This document shows positions 51,052 through 59,329 of a stretch of DNA of 64,000 bases, in pieces. This stretch comes from Paraburkholderia acidicola (GTDB taxonomy: Bacteria; Pseudomonadota; Gammaproteobacteria; Burkholderiales; Burkholderiaceae): positions 1 through 64,000 of the forward strand of contig NZ_MTZV01000005.1 in assembly GCF_002362315.1 (NCBI RefSeq), given 5' to 3'. The notes beneath the pieces were generated by a model, which was not told where the DNA came from, made no database searches, and saw only the letters and a list, made by a program, of their open reading frames with translations. Numbering within the stretch: the first letter of the stretch is position 1; each line of letters begins with the position of its first letter. The translations under genes and the position numbers were made by a program.

Positions 51052-51231
51052 TTACTTTGCGGGCCGCTTCATCCATTCTTTCGCGTCGGGATAGCTCAAC
51101 TGTAGTCGCTTTGCGGCCCGCTGCGGCGTGCCGTGTGAGTTGTCGCTGGACGGCTCCTGTACGCATTGGCCATCCGGCCGAATGTCGCACGCGGCGTTCG
51201 CTTTGCAGAATGTCTTCCGTGATCCGCGCAC
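51052..51231 (-). CDS. Possible small protein in the mrcA-pilM gap
   Basis: I do not recognise this frame. It is open on the minus strand from 51291 to a TAA at 51052, with a GTG at 51231 as its only usual start, giving 59 residues. The C-terminus reads RLQLSYPDAKEWMKRPAK, which looks protein-like, and there are three cysteines. There is no clear ribosome site and no ATG, so it may be a remnant or chance. Confidence 0.25.
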   Translation of the reverse strand: MRGSRKTFCKANAACDIRPDGQCVQEPSSDNSHGTPQRAAKRLQLSYPDAKEWMKRPAK

Positions 51232-51267
51232 GAATGGTTCGTCGCGGCAGCCAGCACGGGAGACGCG

Positions 51268-52245
51268 ATGGCATTCAGAAATTCGTTGCTGTTACCGGCG
51301 CGACGCTTTGCGGCCGGCATCGATGTGGGCCCACAGGCGTTGCGGCTAGTCGTATTGAGCACGCGTTCGCGCCGCGGCGGTGCGGTACGGCTCGAACATG
51401 TGGCGTTCGCGCCGCTCACGGCCGGTGCGATGGCGGGCGCGGAAATCGTCGATCGCGCCGCGGTAGCGCGTGCGCTACGCGATCTGTTTGCCGGATTGCC
51501 GCCCATCTGTGCCGCACGGACGTTGCGTTGTGCGATGGGGTTGCCGGCATCGGCGACCCTGACGGCGACGATGCCGCTCTCGCAGCTTGGAGCGGGCGCC
51601 GTGCGTTCGGTGCGGCGTCATGCGTTGAGCGAACTGGAGCCGGCGGTGCTCGTCGAGGCGGAGCGGATCGCGGGCATCGAACGACATGCGCTCGCGGTCG
51701 ACTGGTTTATCGACGACGCTTCGCCCGAGCCGGATCGTCTGACGATCGCGGCCGCCGGGCGGGCGCATCTCGAAGCGCGGGTGGAGTGTGCGGCGTCGGC
51801 GGGCATTACGTTGACGGCGCTCGACAGCGAGCCGTTTGCCGCGTTGCGCGCATTGCGTTATGCGGCGGGGCGCGAACTCGGCGCGCACGAGCCTTATCTC
51901 GCGATCTGGATCGGTGCCGAGGGTGTTCACGGGTGGCGCATCGCAGGCGATGCGATCGACGGCGAAATCCGCTATCCCGCCCCCGAGCATGACGACTTCG
52001 CCGACGCATTGCGCGATCTCGCGGCGGACCACGCATCGGGTTGCGTGTTGATTGGCGGCGAGGTGGATCTGCTCGATGGGATCGGTTTTTCCACGGCCGA
52101 CGTGGGCGACGTGCTTGGCTGCACGACGTTGCCGTTCGAATGCGCGGCGTTCGATGAGGGCGCGCATCCGTTTGCTCTTGCGCTGCTGCATGAGCCGGCA
52201 TGTACCGTTGCATTTGGTCTCGCGTTGCGCGGCGTATTCGAATGA
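51268..52245 (+). CDS. pilM: Type IV pilus assembly protein PilM
   Basis: PilM is an actin-like cytoplasmic protein that binds the PilN N-terminus under the pilus machine. The 325-residue protein has an early AAGIDVGPQALRLV segment, matching the phosphate-1 loop of the fold. GGGAG precedes the ATG. It opens a tightly coupled operon; its stop overlaps the next start by four bases (ATGA). Sequence similarity is weak over much of the length, and context supports the call. Confidence 0.88.
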   Translation: MAFRNSLLLPARRFAAGIDVGPQALRLVVLSTRSRRGGAVRLEHVAFAPLTAGAMAGAEIVDRAAVARALRDLFAGLPPICAARTLRCAMGLPASATLTATMPLSQLGAGAVRSVRRHALSELEPAVLVEAERIAGIERHALAVDWFIDDASPEPDRLTIAAAGRAHLEARVECAASAGITLTALDSEPFAALRALRYAAGRELGAHEPYLAIWIGAEGVHGWRIAGDAIDGEIRYPAPEHDDFADALRDLAADHASGCVLIGGEVDLLDGIGFSTADVGDVLGCTTLPFECAAFDEGAHPFALALLHEPACTVAFGLALRGVFE

Positions 52246-52925
52246 AGTTCGTACACGCTCTGTTTGACCGACCGGGTCATGCGATGCCTGGCCGACCGTG
52301 GATCGGCGGGTTCAATCTACTGCCGTATCGCCGGCGCAACGCTGCGTTGGCGCGGCGTCGCTGTCTCGTGGAATGTGGCTGCGCCGCGCTGGCAGGCGGT
52401 GCGTGCGTGCTGCTGCTTGCCATGTGGCAGACGTGGCAGCGCACGGGTATCGAGGCGAGCCGTGCGTCGGTCGAGCGAACGCTCGTGCAACTGGCCGCGC
52501 CGCTTGCCGAGCAGACCCGGCTTTCGCGCAACGAAGCCGATGCGCAGTCGGGCGCCATACACGCGCGGACACGTGGGGTGCCGCTCAAGCGCCTGCTGGA
52601 CGTGCTGGATACCTTGAGCAGCGAACCGGCTGCCGGCGTGGCCTTGCAACAGTTACGACATCGCGCAGAGGAAACGGAACTGCTTGCGAGATCGGATGAC
52701 CATGCCGCGGCGGCGGCGTGGATCGAGCGGCTCGATAGTGTGCGAGGTGTTGAGAGTGCGGAAGCGAGCGAACTGCGTCGACCGGCGAGTGCCGGGCGCG
52801 GCGCGGGCGCTATCGGCGACGGTACCTTCGAATTCGGAGCGAACGTGCGCTGGATGAAGCCGCTTGCGCCTGCGGGCAGCGTGACGCATCAGCAGGTTGC
52901 ATCACGTGCGGGAGGGGTGCGATGA
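52242..52925 (+). CDS. pilN: Type IV pilus assembly protein PilN
   Basis: PilN is an inner-membrane protein that links PilM to PilO. The ATG at 52242, overlapping the pilM stop, gives 227 residues. The PilM-binding motif FNLLPYR is at residues 24-30, a single membrane helix lies near 43-60, and a periplasmic coiled-coil region follows. Confidence 0.88.
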   Translation: MKFVHALFDRPGHAMPGRPWIGGFNLLPYRRRNAALARRRCLVECGCAALAGGACVLLLAMWQTWQRTGIEASRASVERTLVQLAAPLAEQTRLSRNEADAQSGAIHARTRGVPLKRLLDVLDTLSSEPAAGVALQQLRHRAEETELLARSDDHAAAAAWIERLDSVRGVESAEASELRRPASAGRGAGAIGDGTFEFGANVRWMKPLAPAGSVTHQQVASRAGGVR

Positions 52926-53857
52926 ATCCGTCCATGACAACGGGCATTGCCCCGCGGCGAAGCACTGCGACGTCTCTCGAGCGCTGGCTGGACCGGTTGC
53001 GTGTGCCGCTCGAAGCGTGGAGCGGCACACGCCGGCTCGCTATCGCATTGCTGGTTGCTGCCGGTGTATTCGTACTGGGCGCGCGTAGCTGGAATGCCGT
53101 GGATCTCGGCGGCATCGCGGCCAGCCACACCGCACTCGATGATGCGCAACACCGCCTCGCGTCGGCACGTCATGCACTGGCACAACTGCCCGCGTTACGC
53201 GCGCGCGTCGCGGCGAAAACACTGCACGGACAACCCGTGGTCTGGACATCCGCAGACGATGTGCGCGCGTTTTCGCAACTCGCTGCGCGCAGTGGGCTCG
53301 TTCTCGTCTCGCTCGAACCGGGTGCTGCGAGTGGCGAAGGACTCGACGCGATGCGGTCCGTGAGGCTCGCTGCACGTGGCAATTTTGCTCAGGTCGTGAA
53401 GTTCGTGCGCGGGTTGGCAGGTTTGCCGGTGCTGGTTGTCCCTGCCGATCTGACCGTGAAGCGTCATGACGACGCGCTTGAAATCGCCACGACGTTGCAG
53501 GTGTTCAGCAGGCTCTTTCCCGTCGGCGCGGGGCAGTTGGCACCACCGGATCAGATGCTCGACGCGAGCGATGCGCAGATCGACCAGGATGTCGCGTTCC
53601 ACGATCCGTTTTCGCCGCAGCGGATTGGCGACGTCGACCTGCCGGAAGCGACGCCGTTGCGGCTCGTCGGTCTGCTGCGCGACGACACGCATGGGCTCGC
53701 GCTCGTAGAAACGGCGGAAGGTACACAGACCGTCGAGCCTGGCCAGCCGTTCGGTGAGCAACGCGTGACGAAGATCGACGCGCTCGGACTCACGCTTGCG
53801 ACCCGTGGTGGCGCGCATCTGCTGACGCTTGCTGGGAAACTTGGGGAATCGGAATGA
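52922..53857 (+). CDS. pilO: PilO-PilP fusion protein of the pilus alignment complex
   Basis: This 311-residue protein appears to join two pilus proteins that are usually separate. The first part is PilO-like, with a membrane helix (about 38-53), a coiled coil (69-100) and a small alpha-beta domain (105-197). The last part (about 228-308) resembles the PilP beta domain, with DPFSP, ATPLRLVGLL and VEPGQPFGEQRVTKI. No separate pilP with a lipoprotein signal lies before pilQ. Both ends overlap neighbours by four bases (ATGA). Confidence 0.8.
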   Translation: MNPSMTTGIAPRRSTATSLERWLDRLRVPLEAWSGTRRLAIALLVAAGVFVLGARSWNAVDLGGIAASHTALDDAQHRLASARHALAQLPALRARVAAKTLHGQPVVWTSADDVRAFSQLAARSGLVLVSLEPGAASGEGLDAMRSVRLAARGNFAQVVKFVRGLAGLPVLVVPADLTVKRHDDALEIATTLQVFSRLFPVGAGQLAPPDQMLDASDAQIDQDVAFHDPFSPQRIGDVDLPEATPLRLVGLLRDDTHGLALVETAEGTQTVEPGQPFGEQRVTKIDALGLTLATRGGAHLLTLAGKLGESE

Positions 53858-55470
53858 GCGTGCTCCGCAAAACGACGTATATCGCGGTGTGTGTCTCGGC
53901 CATCGCGGTCGCCATGGTTCCTGCAGCGCACGCATCGTTGCCACCGTTGCCCGAACGCATGCCGCTCGACGATACGATCGCGCCGTTCGGCGTCCCGCCA
54001 TTGCCGCGCGATGAGATCGTGGAGGTGGCGAATCGATTCCAGCTAGATGCTGCTGAGCGTGTTGCCGGGTCCGGCGGCGATAGCGGGAGCAGGGAGACGC
54101 GTAGCGGCGAAGTCGACGGCATCACGACGCCTCGCAGCGAAGCCGCGCATTCGGCGGGCGCCGCCCATGATGCACTCGAGGGGCCACCGGTGCCGCTACC
54201 GCGCGCACAACGGATCGCAACAAGCGCCGATGAATCCAACGATCCCGCCAGCGGCATCCCCGCCAATCGCCCGATCACGATGCATTTCCAAAAGGCCGAG
54301 CTAGGCGCGGTGCTGAACGCATTCGCGCGATTTACCGGGCTCAACATCGTCTCGAGCGACCAGGTGCGCGGCACCGTGTCGCTGCGACTCGACAAGGTCC
54401 CTTGGCGAGATGCTTTCGATATGCTGCTCGACGTAAACGGCCTCGCGATGGAACGCCGCGGCAATGTAATCTGGGTTGCACCGCTCGCGCAACTGGCGAC
54501 GCGCGAGCGTCAGCGGTTCGAAACGCATGCGCGCGCAGCCGACCTCGAGCCGCTCGCGAGCCGCGTGTTCGAGTTGCGTTATGCCCGCGCGGAAGAAGTC
54601 CGCCGATTGTTGAGCGCGGCGGGCAACCAGCGGGTGCTGTCGAAACGCGGCGCGGTGATGGCCGATGCACGGACCAACCTGCTGTTCATCACCGATCTCG
54701 ACGCGCGGCTCGCGCAGATCGCGGACGTGATCGCAGCCATCGACCGGCCGACGCGACAGGTGCTGATCGAAGCGCGCATCGTCGAAGGCGAGCGAGGCTT
54801 TTCGCGCAACCTCGGCGCGCGCATGTTGCTCGCGAATACGCACGAGAGCGGTTCGGGGATTGGTGTGGTCGGCGGCAGCGAAGGCAAGGTCATGGACCTG
54901 TCGGCGCGGCCGCTCTCCGGGTTTGACGCCGCGACCGCAGGCTTGACGTTGTTCGCGGCGCAAGCCACGCGCCTGCTGAATATCGAGCTGAGCGCGCTGG
55001 AGGCGGAGGGACACGGGCAAACCGTATCGAGCCCACGTGTCGTCACCGCGGACCGCATGAAGGCCATCGTCGAGCAGGGCACCGAGCTGCCGTATCAGGC
55101 GAAGGTTGGGCAGGGCGTCTCTGGCGTGCAGTTCCGCCGCGCGGGCCTCAAACTCGAGGTCGAACCGCAGATCACACCCGACGGCCGCGTCGTCCTTGAC
55201 CTCGATGTAGCGAAGGACAGTGTCGGCGAACAGACCGCGGCAGGGCCCGCAATCAACACGAAACATGTGCAGACGCGCGTTGAAGTGGAGGACGGCGGCA
55301 CGGTATCGATCGGTGGGATTTACGAGCAGGATGAGCGCGACGATGTGACGCGAGTGCCGCTTCTGGGCAAAATACCGGTTTTGGGTGCACTTTTCAGTCA
55401 TCGGGCCCGTCGCCAGCGTAACGGCGAACTGGTCGTTTTCATCACACCACGCGTCGTGCCGGGACCATGA
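53854..55470 (+). CDS. pilQ: Type IV pilus secretin PilQ (short form)
   Basis: PilQ forms the outer-membrane pore for the pilus or for DNA uptake. The 538-residue protein has a signal peptide ending near AHA (residue 27), then a low-complexity region. An STN domain follows (ITMHFQKAELGAVLNAFARF onward), then an N1/NolW domain (RVFELRYARAEEVRRLL). The secretin core ends in VPLLGKIPVLGALF and LVVFITPRVV. It lacks the N-terminal AMIN repeats of long PilQ proteins, more like HofQ or ComE. Confidence 0.92.
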   Translation: MSVLRKTTYIAVCVSAIAVAMVPAAHASLPPLPERMPLDDTIAPFGVPPLPRDEIVEVANRFQLDAAERVAGSGGDSGSRETRSGEVDGITTPRSEAAHSAGAAHDALEGPPVPLPRAQRIATSADESNDPASGIPANRPITMHFQKAELGAVLNAFARFTGLNIVSSDQVRGTVSLRLDKVPWRDAFDMLLDVNGLAMERRGNVIWVAPLAQLATRERQRFETHARAADLEPLASRVFELRYARAEEVRRLLSAAGNQRVLSKRGAVMADARTNLLFITDLDARLAQIADVIAAIDRPTRQVLIEARIVEGERGFSRNLGARMLLANTHESGSGIGVVGGSEGKVMDLSARPLSGFDAATAGLTLFAAQATRLLNIELSALEAEGHGQTVSSPRVVTADRMKAIVEQGTELPYQAKVGQGVSGVQFRRAGLKLEVEPQITPDGRVVLDLDVAKDSVGEQTAAGPAINTKHVQTRVEVEDGGTVSIGGIYEQDERDDVTRVPLLGKIPVLGALFSHRARRQRNGELVVFITPRVVPGP

Positions 55471-55562
55471 GTGCCCCTGCCCGCCGCGGCCGCAGGCTCG
55501 ACAAGGCAGTCGCTTTGCCAGTAAGCTGCGGCACGAACTACCGGATTAACCAGAGGATACCG

Positions 55563-56114
55563 TTGCAAGCGCGGGACGCACACGCCAATGTCTTTTTTGT
55601 AGGGCTCATGGGGGCGGGCAAGACCACGGTGGGCCGGGCGGTGGCACGCCGGCTCGATCGCCCGTTTTTCGATTCGGACCATGAGATCGAAGCGCGTACC
55701 GGCGCACGCGTCGCACTGATTTTCGAGCACGAAGGCGAGGCCGGTTTTCGCGACCGCGAGGCCCAGGTGATCGGCGATCTGACCGCACGCGAGAACATCG
55801 TGCTCGCCACCGGCGGTGGCGCGATACTGCGCCCCGAAAATCGCGAGGCGCTGCGCAATCGCGGTCTCGTGGTTTATCTGCGCGCCAATCCGCACGACCT
55901 GTGGCTGCGCACGCGGCGCGACAAGAATCGTCCGCTGTTGCAGACCGACGACCCGAAAGCGAAACTCGAAGCGCTGTATGAAGTGCGCGATCCGCTATAC
56001 CGCGAATGCGCGCATTTCGTCATCGAAACCGGGCGCCCATCGGTCAACGGGCTCGTCAATATGGTCCTGATGCAGCTCGAGCTGGCCGGCGTCACCCGGC
56101 ATCCTGCGCCATAA
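55563..56114 (+). CDS. aroK: Shikimate kinase
   Basis: AroK phosphorylates shikimate in aromatic amino acid synthesis. I chose the TTG at 55563, seven bases after AGAGGA, which gives 183 residues beginning QARDAHANVFFVG. The P-loop is GLMGAGKT (14-21). An ATG at 55467 overlaps the pilQ stop in the ATGA style of this operon and would add 32 residues; it cannot be excluded. The motif TGGGAILRPENRE is present. Confidence 0.93.
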   Translation: MQARDAHANVFFVGLMGAGKTTVGRAVARRLDRPFFDSDHEIEARTGARVALIFEHEGEAGFRDREAQVIGDLTARENIVLATGGGAILRPENREALRNRGLVVYLRANPHDLWLRTRRDKNRPLLQTDDPKAKLEALYEVRDPLYRECAHFVIETGRPSVNGLVNMVLMQLELAGVTRHPAP

Positions 56115-56134
56115 TGGCAAGCATGATTACCCCC

Positions 56135-57211
56135 ATGATTACCGTCAACGTCGAACTGGGCGAGCGCGCCTATCCCATCCACATCGGCGCCGATCTGATC
56201 GGTCAGACGGCGCTGTTTGCGCCGCATATCGCCGGTGCATCGGTGACGATCGTCACCAACACGACAGTCGAGCCGCTCTACGGCGATGCGCTGCGGCGTG
56301 CGCTGGCGCCGCTCGGCAAGCAGGTGTCGACGGTCGTGTTGCCCGATGGCGAGGTGTACAAGAACTGGGAAACGCTCAATCTGATCTTCGACGCGCTGCT
56401 CGGTGCTCGCGCCGACCGCAAGACCACGCTGATTGCGCTGGGCGGCGGTGTGATCGGCGACATGACCGGTTTTGCGGCTGCCAGCTATATGCGCGGCGTG
56501 CCGTTTATCCAGGTGCCGACCACGCTGCTGTCGCAGGTCGATTCGTCGGTGGGCGGCAAGACCGGTATTAACCATCCGCTCGGCAAGAACATGATCGGCG
56601 CGTTCTATCAGCCGCAGGCTGTCATTGCGGATATCGGCGCGCTGAAGACGTTGCCCGCGCGTGAACTGGCGGCCGGTGTGGCCGAAGTCATCAAGACCGG
56701 CGCGATCGCGGACGCAGCGTTCTTCGACTGGATCGAAGCGAACGTCGGCGCGTTGAACAACTGCGAACCCGAGGCGCTTGCGCAGGCGGTCAAGCGGTCG
56801 TGCGAGATCAAGGCCTCGGTCGTCGCCGCGGACGAACGCGAAGGTGGCCTGCGTGCGATCCTGAATTTCGGTCACACGTTTGGCCATGCCATCGAGGCCG
56901 GGCTCGGCTACGGCGAATGGCTGCACGGCGAAGCGGTGGGCTGTGGCATGGTGATGGCGGCCGACCTGTCCGTGCGGCTCGGCCAGCTGGACGAAGCCGC
57001 GCGACGGCGTCTCGTCGACGTGATCGCGGCCGCGCATCTGCCTGTTCGCGCACCTGCGCTCGGCGCCGATCGCTATGTCGAACTGATGCGCGTCGACAAG
57101 AAGGCCGAAGCGGGCGAGATCAAATTCATCCTGCTGAAGCGTTTCGGTGAGACGCTGATCGCCCGTGCCCCCGACGACGTTGTGAACGCGACGCTCGCGG
57201 CCGCCGTCTAG
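56135..57211 (+). CDS. aroB: 3-dehydroquinate synthase
   Basis: AroB makes the first ring compound of the shikimate pathway, using NAD and a metal. The ATG at 56135 gives 358 residues (ITVNVELGERAYPIHIG), matching family length; ATGs at 56114 and 56123 are in frame, and 56114 overlaps the aroK stop. NAD-binding GGGVIGDMTGFAA, SSVGGKTGINHPLGKN and metal ligands in NFGHTFGHAIE and GEWLHGEAV are clear. Confidence 0.95.
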   Translation: MITVNVELGERAYPIHIGADLIGQTALFAPHIAGASVTIVTNTTVEPLYGDALRRALAPLGKQVSTVVLPDGEVYKNWETLNLIFDALLGARADRKTTLIALGGGVIGDMTGFAAASYMRGVPFIQVPTTLLSQVDSSVGGKTGINHPLGKNMIGAFYQPQAVIADIGALKTLPARELAAGVAEVIKTGAIADAAFFDWIEANVGALNNCEPEALAQAVKRSCEIKASVVAADEREGGLRAILNFGHTFGHAIEAGLGYGEWLHGEAVGCGMVMAADLSVRLGQLDEAARRRLVDVIAAAHLPVRAPALGADRYVELMRVDKKAEAGEIKFILLKRFGETLIARAPDDVVNATLAAAV

Positions 57212-57298
57212 CCGACACGGCAGGCGCGGCGAGCGCCGCGGACGCGATGCGCCAGAGCGCGCTTCACACGGCGGCCACCCCTTGATGCGGAGAAACCG

Positions 57299-58519
57299 GT
57301 GAACGACACCCGCAGCAACCTGCCGACTGACTCGCGCGCGCCCGATACCAATCGGCCGCATGCAGCACCCGCAATCACCCCGAGCGTCGATACGCTCGAG
57401 GCGCATCTCGCGCCGTATGCGGCGCATTCATCGCAGTCGCGTGGACGCCGTTACCCGGAAGCTGCACCGGCTGCGCGCACGGAGTTTCAGCGCGACCGCG
57501 ACCGCATCGTGCATTCGACCGCATTCCGCCGGCTCGAATACAAGACCCAGGTGTTCGTCAATCACGAGGGCGACCTGTTCCGCACGCGTCTGACGCACAG
57601 TCTTGAAGTTGCGCAGATCGCGCGGTCGGTGGCGCGCAACCTGCGCGTCAACGAGGATCTCGTCGAAGCCATTTCGCTCGCCCACGATCTCGGCCATACG
57701 CCATTCGGCCATGCCGGCCAGGACACGCTGAACGAATGCATGCGCGAGCATGGCGGCTTCGAACACAACCTGCAGAGTCTCGCAGTAGTCGACGATCTGG
57801 AGGAGCACTACGGCGCGTTCGACGGGCTGAACCTGTGTTTCGAAACGCGCGAAGGGATTCTGAAGCATTGCTCGCGCGAGAATGCGCGCCGTCTGGGCGA
57901 ACTCGGCGAGCGCTTTCTGAACGGACATCAGCCGTCGATCGAAGCGCAGATCGCCAATCTCGCCGACGAGATCGCCTACAACAATCACGACGTCGACGAC
58001 GGCCTGCGCTCGGGGCTCCTCACGATCGAACAACTGGCCGAAGTCGAACTCTGGCAGGTGCACTACGAGACGGCCCGAGGCGACTATCCGCAGATCGAAG
58101 GACGCCGGCTGGTGCACGAGACCGTGCGCCGGATCATCAATACGCTGATCGTCGATCTGATCGATACCACGACGCGCCAGCTCGAGCGCTATGCGCCGGC
58201 GTCGCTGGACGATGTGCGGGCGGCACCGACGCTAGTCGCGCACAGCGAGGCCGTAGCCGCCCAGGCCGGCGAGCTGAAGCGCTTCCTGTTCAAGAACCTG
58301 TACCGGCATTACCGCGTGATGCGTATGGCGAACAAGGCGAGGCGGGTCATCGCCGGTCTGTTCGACGCATTCACCGACGATTCACGGTTATTGCCGCCGG
58401 CCTATCAGGCGAAGGACGCCGCTGCGCAGCCGCGGCTGATTGCCCATTACATCGCCGGTATGACGGACCGGTATGCGCTGAAGGAATACCGGCGGTTGTT
58501 CGTTGTGGACGACAACTAG
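57299..58519 (+). CDS. dgt: dGTPase-like deoxynucleotide triphosphohydrolase
   Basis: An HD-domain enzyme of the dGTP triphosphohydrolase family, which cleaves dNTPs to nucleosides and triphosphate. The GTG at 57299 follows GGAGAAA and gives 406 residues. The metal ligands are His100 (TRLTHSLEV) and the HD pair His129-Asp130 (LAHDLGHTPFGHAG). A later Asp is in LADEIAYNNHDVDDGL. Related proteins are annotated as dGTPase-like type 2, so the exact substrate is uncertain. It is the last gene of the pil-aro run. Confidence 0.88.
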   Translation: MNDTRSNLPTDSRAPDTNRPHAAPAITPSVDTLEAHLAPYAAHSSQSRGRRYPEAAPAARTEFQRDRDRIVHSTAFRRLEYKTQVFVNHEGDLFRTRLTHSLEVAQIARSVARNLRVNEDLVEAISLAHDLGHTPFGHAGQDTLNECMREHGGFEHNLQSLAVVDDLEEHYGAFDGLNLCFETREGILKHCSRENARRLGELGERFLNGHQPSIEAQIANLADEIAYNNHDVDDGLRSGLLTIEQLAEVELWQVHYETARGDYPQIEGRRLVHETVRRIINTLIVDLIDTTTRQLERYAPASLDDVRAAPTLVAHSEAVAAQAGELKRFLFKNLYRHYRVMRMANKARRVIAGLFDAFTDDSRLLPPAYQAKDAAAQPRLIAHYIAGMTDRYALKEYRRLFVVDDN

Positions 58520-58602
58520 GCGCGCGGAAACGCACCGAGGCGATCTGCGGCGCCCAGTCCAGTCCGTCTCAGAGTTCAAATCAGCCCAGCGCGAATCGCG
58601 TC

Positions 58603-58980
58603 CTAGCGCGACCGCGCGAGCAGCGCACCGGTCAGCAGCGCCAGTCCACCCACCACGGCAAGCGTGCGCCACGGGTTCTCATGCACGTAATCGTCGGCAT
58701 CGGCCAGCACGGTTTCCGCCTGTTCGCGCACGGCTTCGCGGGTTTCCTGCAAGCGTGCGCGGGCCGCATCGAGCCGCTTGCGCAATTGCTCGCGCAGCAC
58801 CTTCGCGTCGGCCTGGGTGCCGTCAGCCAGCGTTTCTTCGAGCTCCGACATCAGCGAACGCAGTTCGCCGGCGACATCTTCGGCGGCATCGCGGCTGTGG
58901 CGTGCGATGCGGCGGGCGCGCCGGCTGGTCGTGGTCCAGGATTCGCCGATGGCATCGCGCGTGTTCGGTAGTGCAGTCAT
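58603..58980 (-). CDS. DUF883 (YqjD/ElaB-like) membrane-anchored protein
   Basis: A 125-residue protein with long charged helices (about 20-95, likely coiled coil). It ends in ENPWRTLAVVGGLALLTGAL plus LARSR, the C-terminal membrane tail typical of DUF883. E. coli YqjD of this family binds ribosomes at the membrane in stationary phase; the role here is unknown. I chose the ATG at 58980, since the upstream extension of the frame is unlike the family. Confidence 0.85.
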   Translation of the reverse strand: MTALPNTRDAIGESWTTTSRRARRIARHSRDAAEDVAGELRSLMSELEETLADGTQADAKVLREQLRKRLDAARARLQETREAVREQAETVLADADDYVHENPWRTLAVVGGLALLTGALLARSR

Positions 58981-59251
58981 GGTTGCTCCGTCGGTGGAAG
59001 TTGGATGTGCATGGAAAGGCCCGGGTTTGCTGCGGAATTCCTCGCCAACAACCTCGGAAGTTGCAACTTCGGTGCCTGACCCGCGCAGAAACGTGCACAG
59101 CCGGCCCACGGGACATCGGGCGGACAATGCGACAGCGCGCCGAAAGCCCCAGCCCGGCAGAATTTTCAGTCACATGACCGACGATGGTCAAAATTACAAT
59201 GGATTTCAGATGCATGCGGCACATGCGCCATAGGCATAGAATCCAGAAAAC
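58981..59251 (-). promoter_or_regulatory. Gene-free region upstream of the DUF883 gene
   Basis: No gene is seen in this stretch. It holds a perfect 14-bp palindrome GAAGTTGCAACTTC (59057-59070), 77-90 bases before the DUF883 start and so a candidate operator. A minus-strand TTGACC near 59190 is a possible but weak -35. The rest shows nothing I can name. Confidence 0.4.
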
Positions 59252-59278
59252 AAAACGCCGTCACGAGGTGACGGCGTT
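59252..59278 (-). terminator. Intrinsic terminator of the OmpW-family gene
   Basis: AAACGCCGTCAC and GTGACGGCGTTT form a perfect 12-bp stem with a short loop. On the minus strand it is followed by TTGTTTTCT, about 50 bases after the gene's stop. Confidence 0.75.
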
Positions 59279-59329
59279 TGAATGCGACAGGGCGGTGCAG
59301 CAAACCCGGCAGCAGGAAACCAGGTTGCG

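Noticed and set aside
48454..51105. An 883-residue open frame on the + strand opposite mrcA.
   Set aside because: mrcA on the minus strand has signal anchor, SXXK, SXN and KTG motifs; the opposite frame has none.
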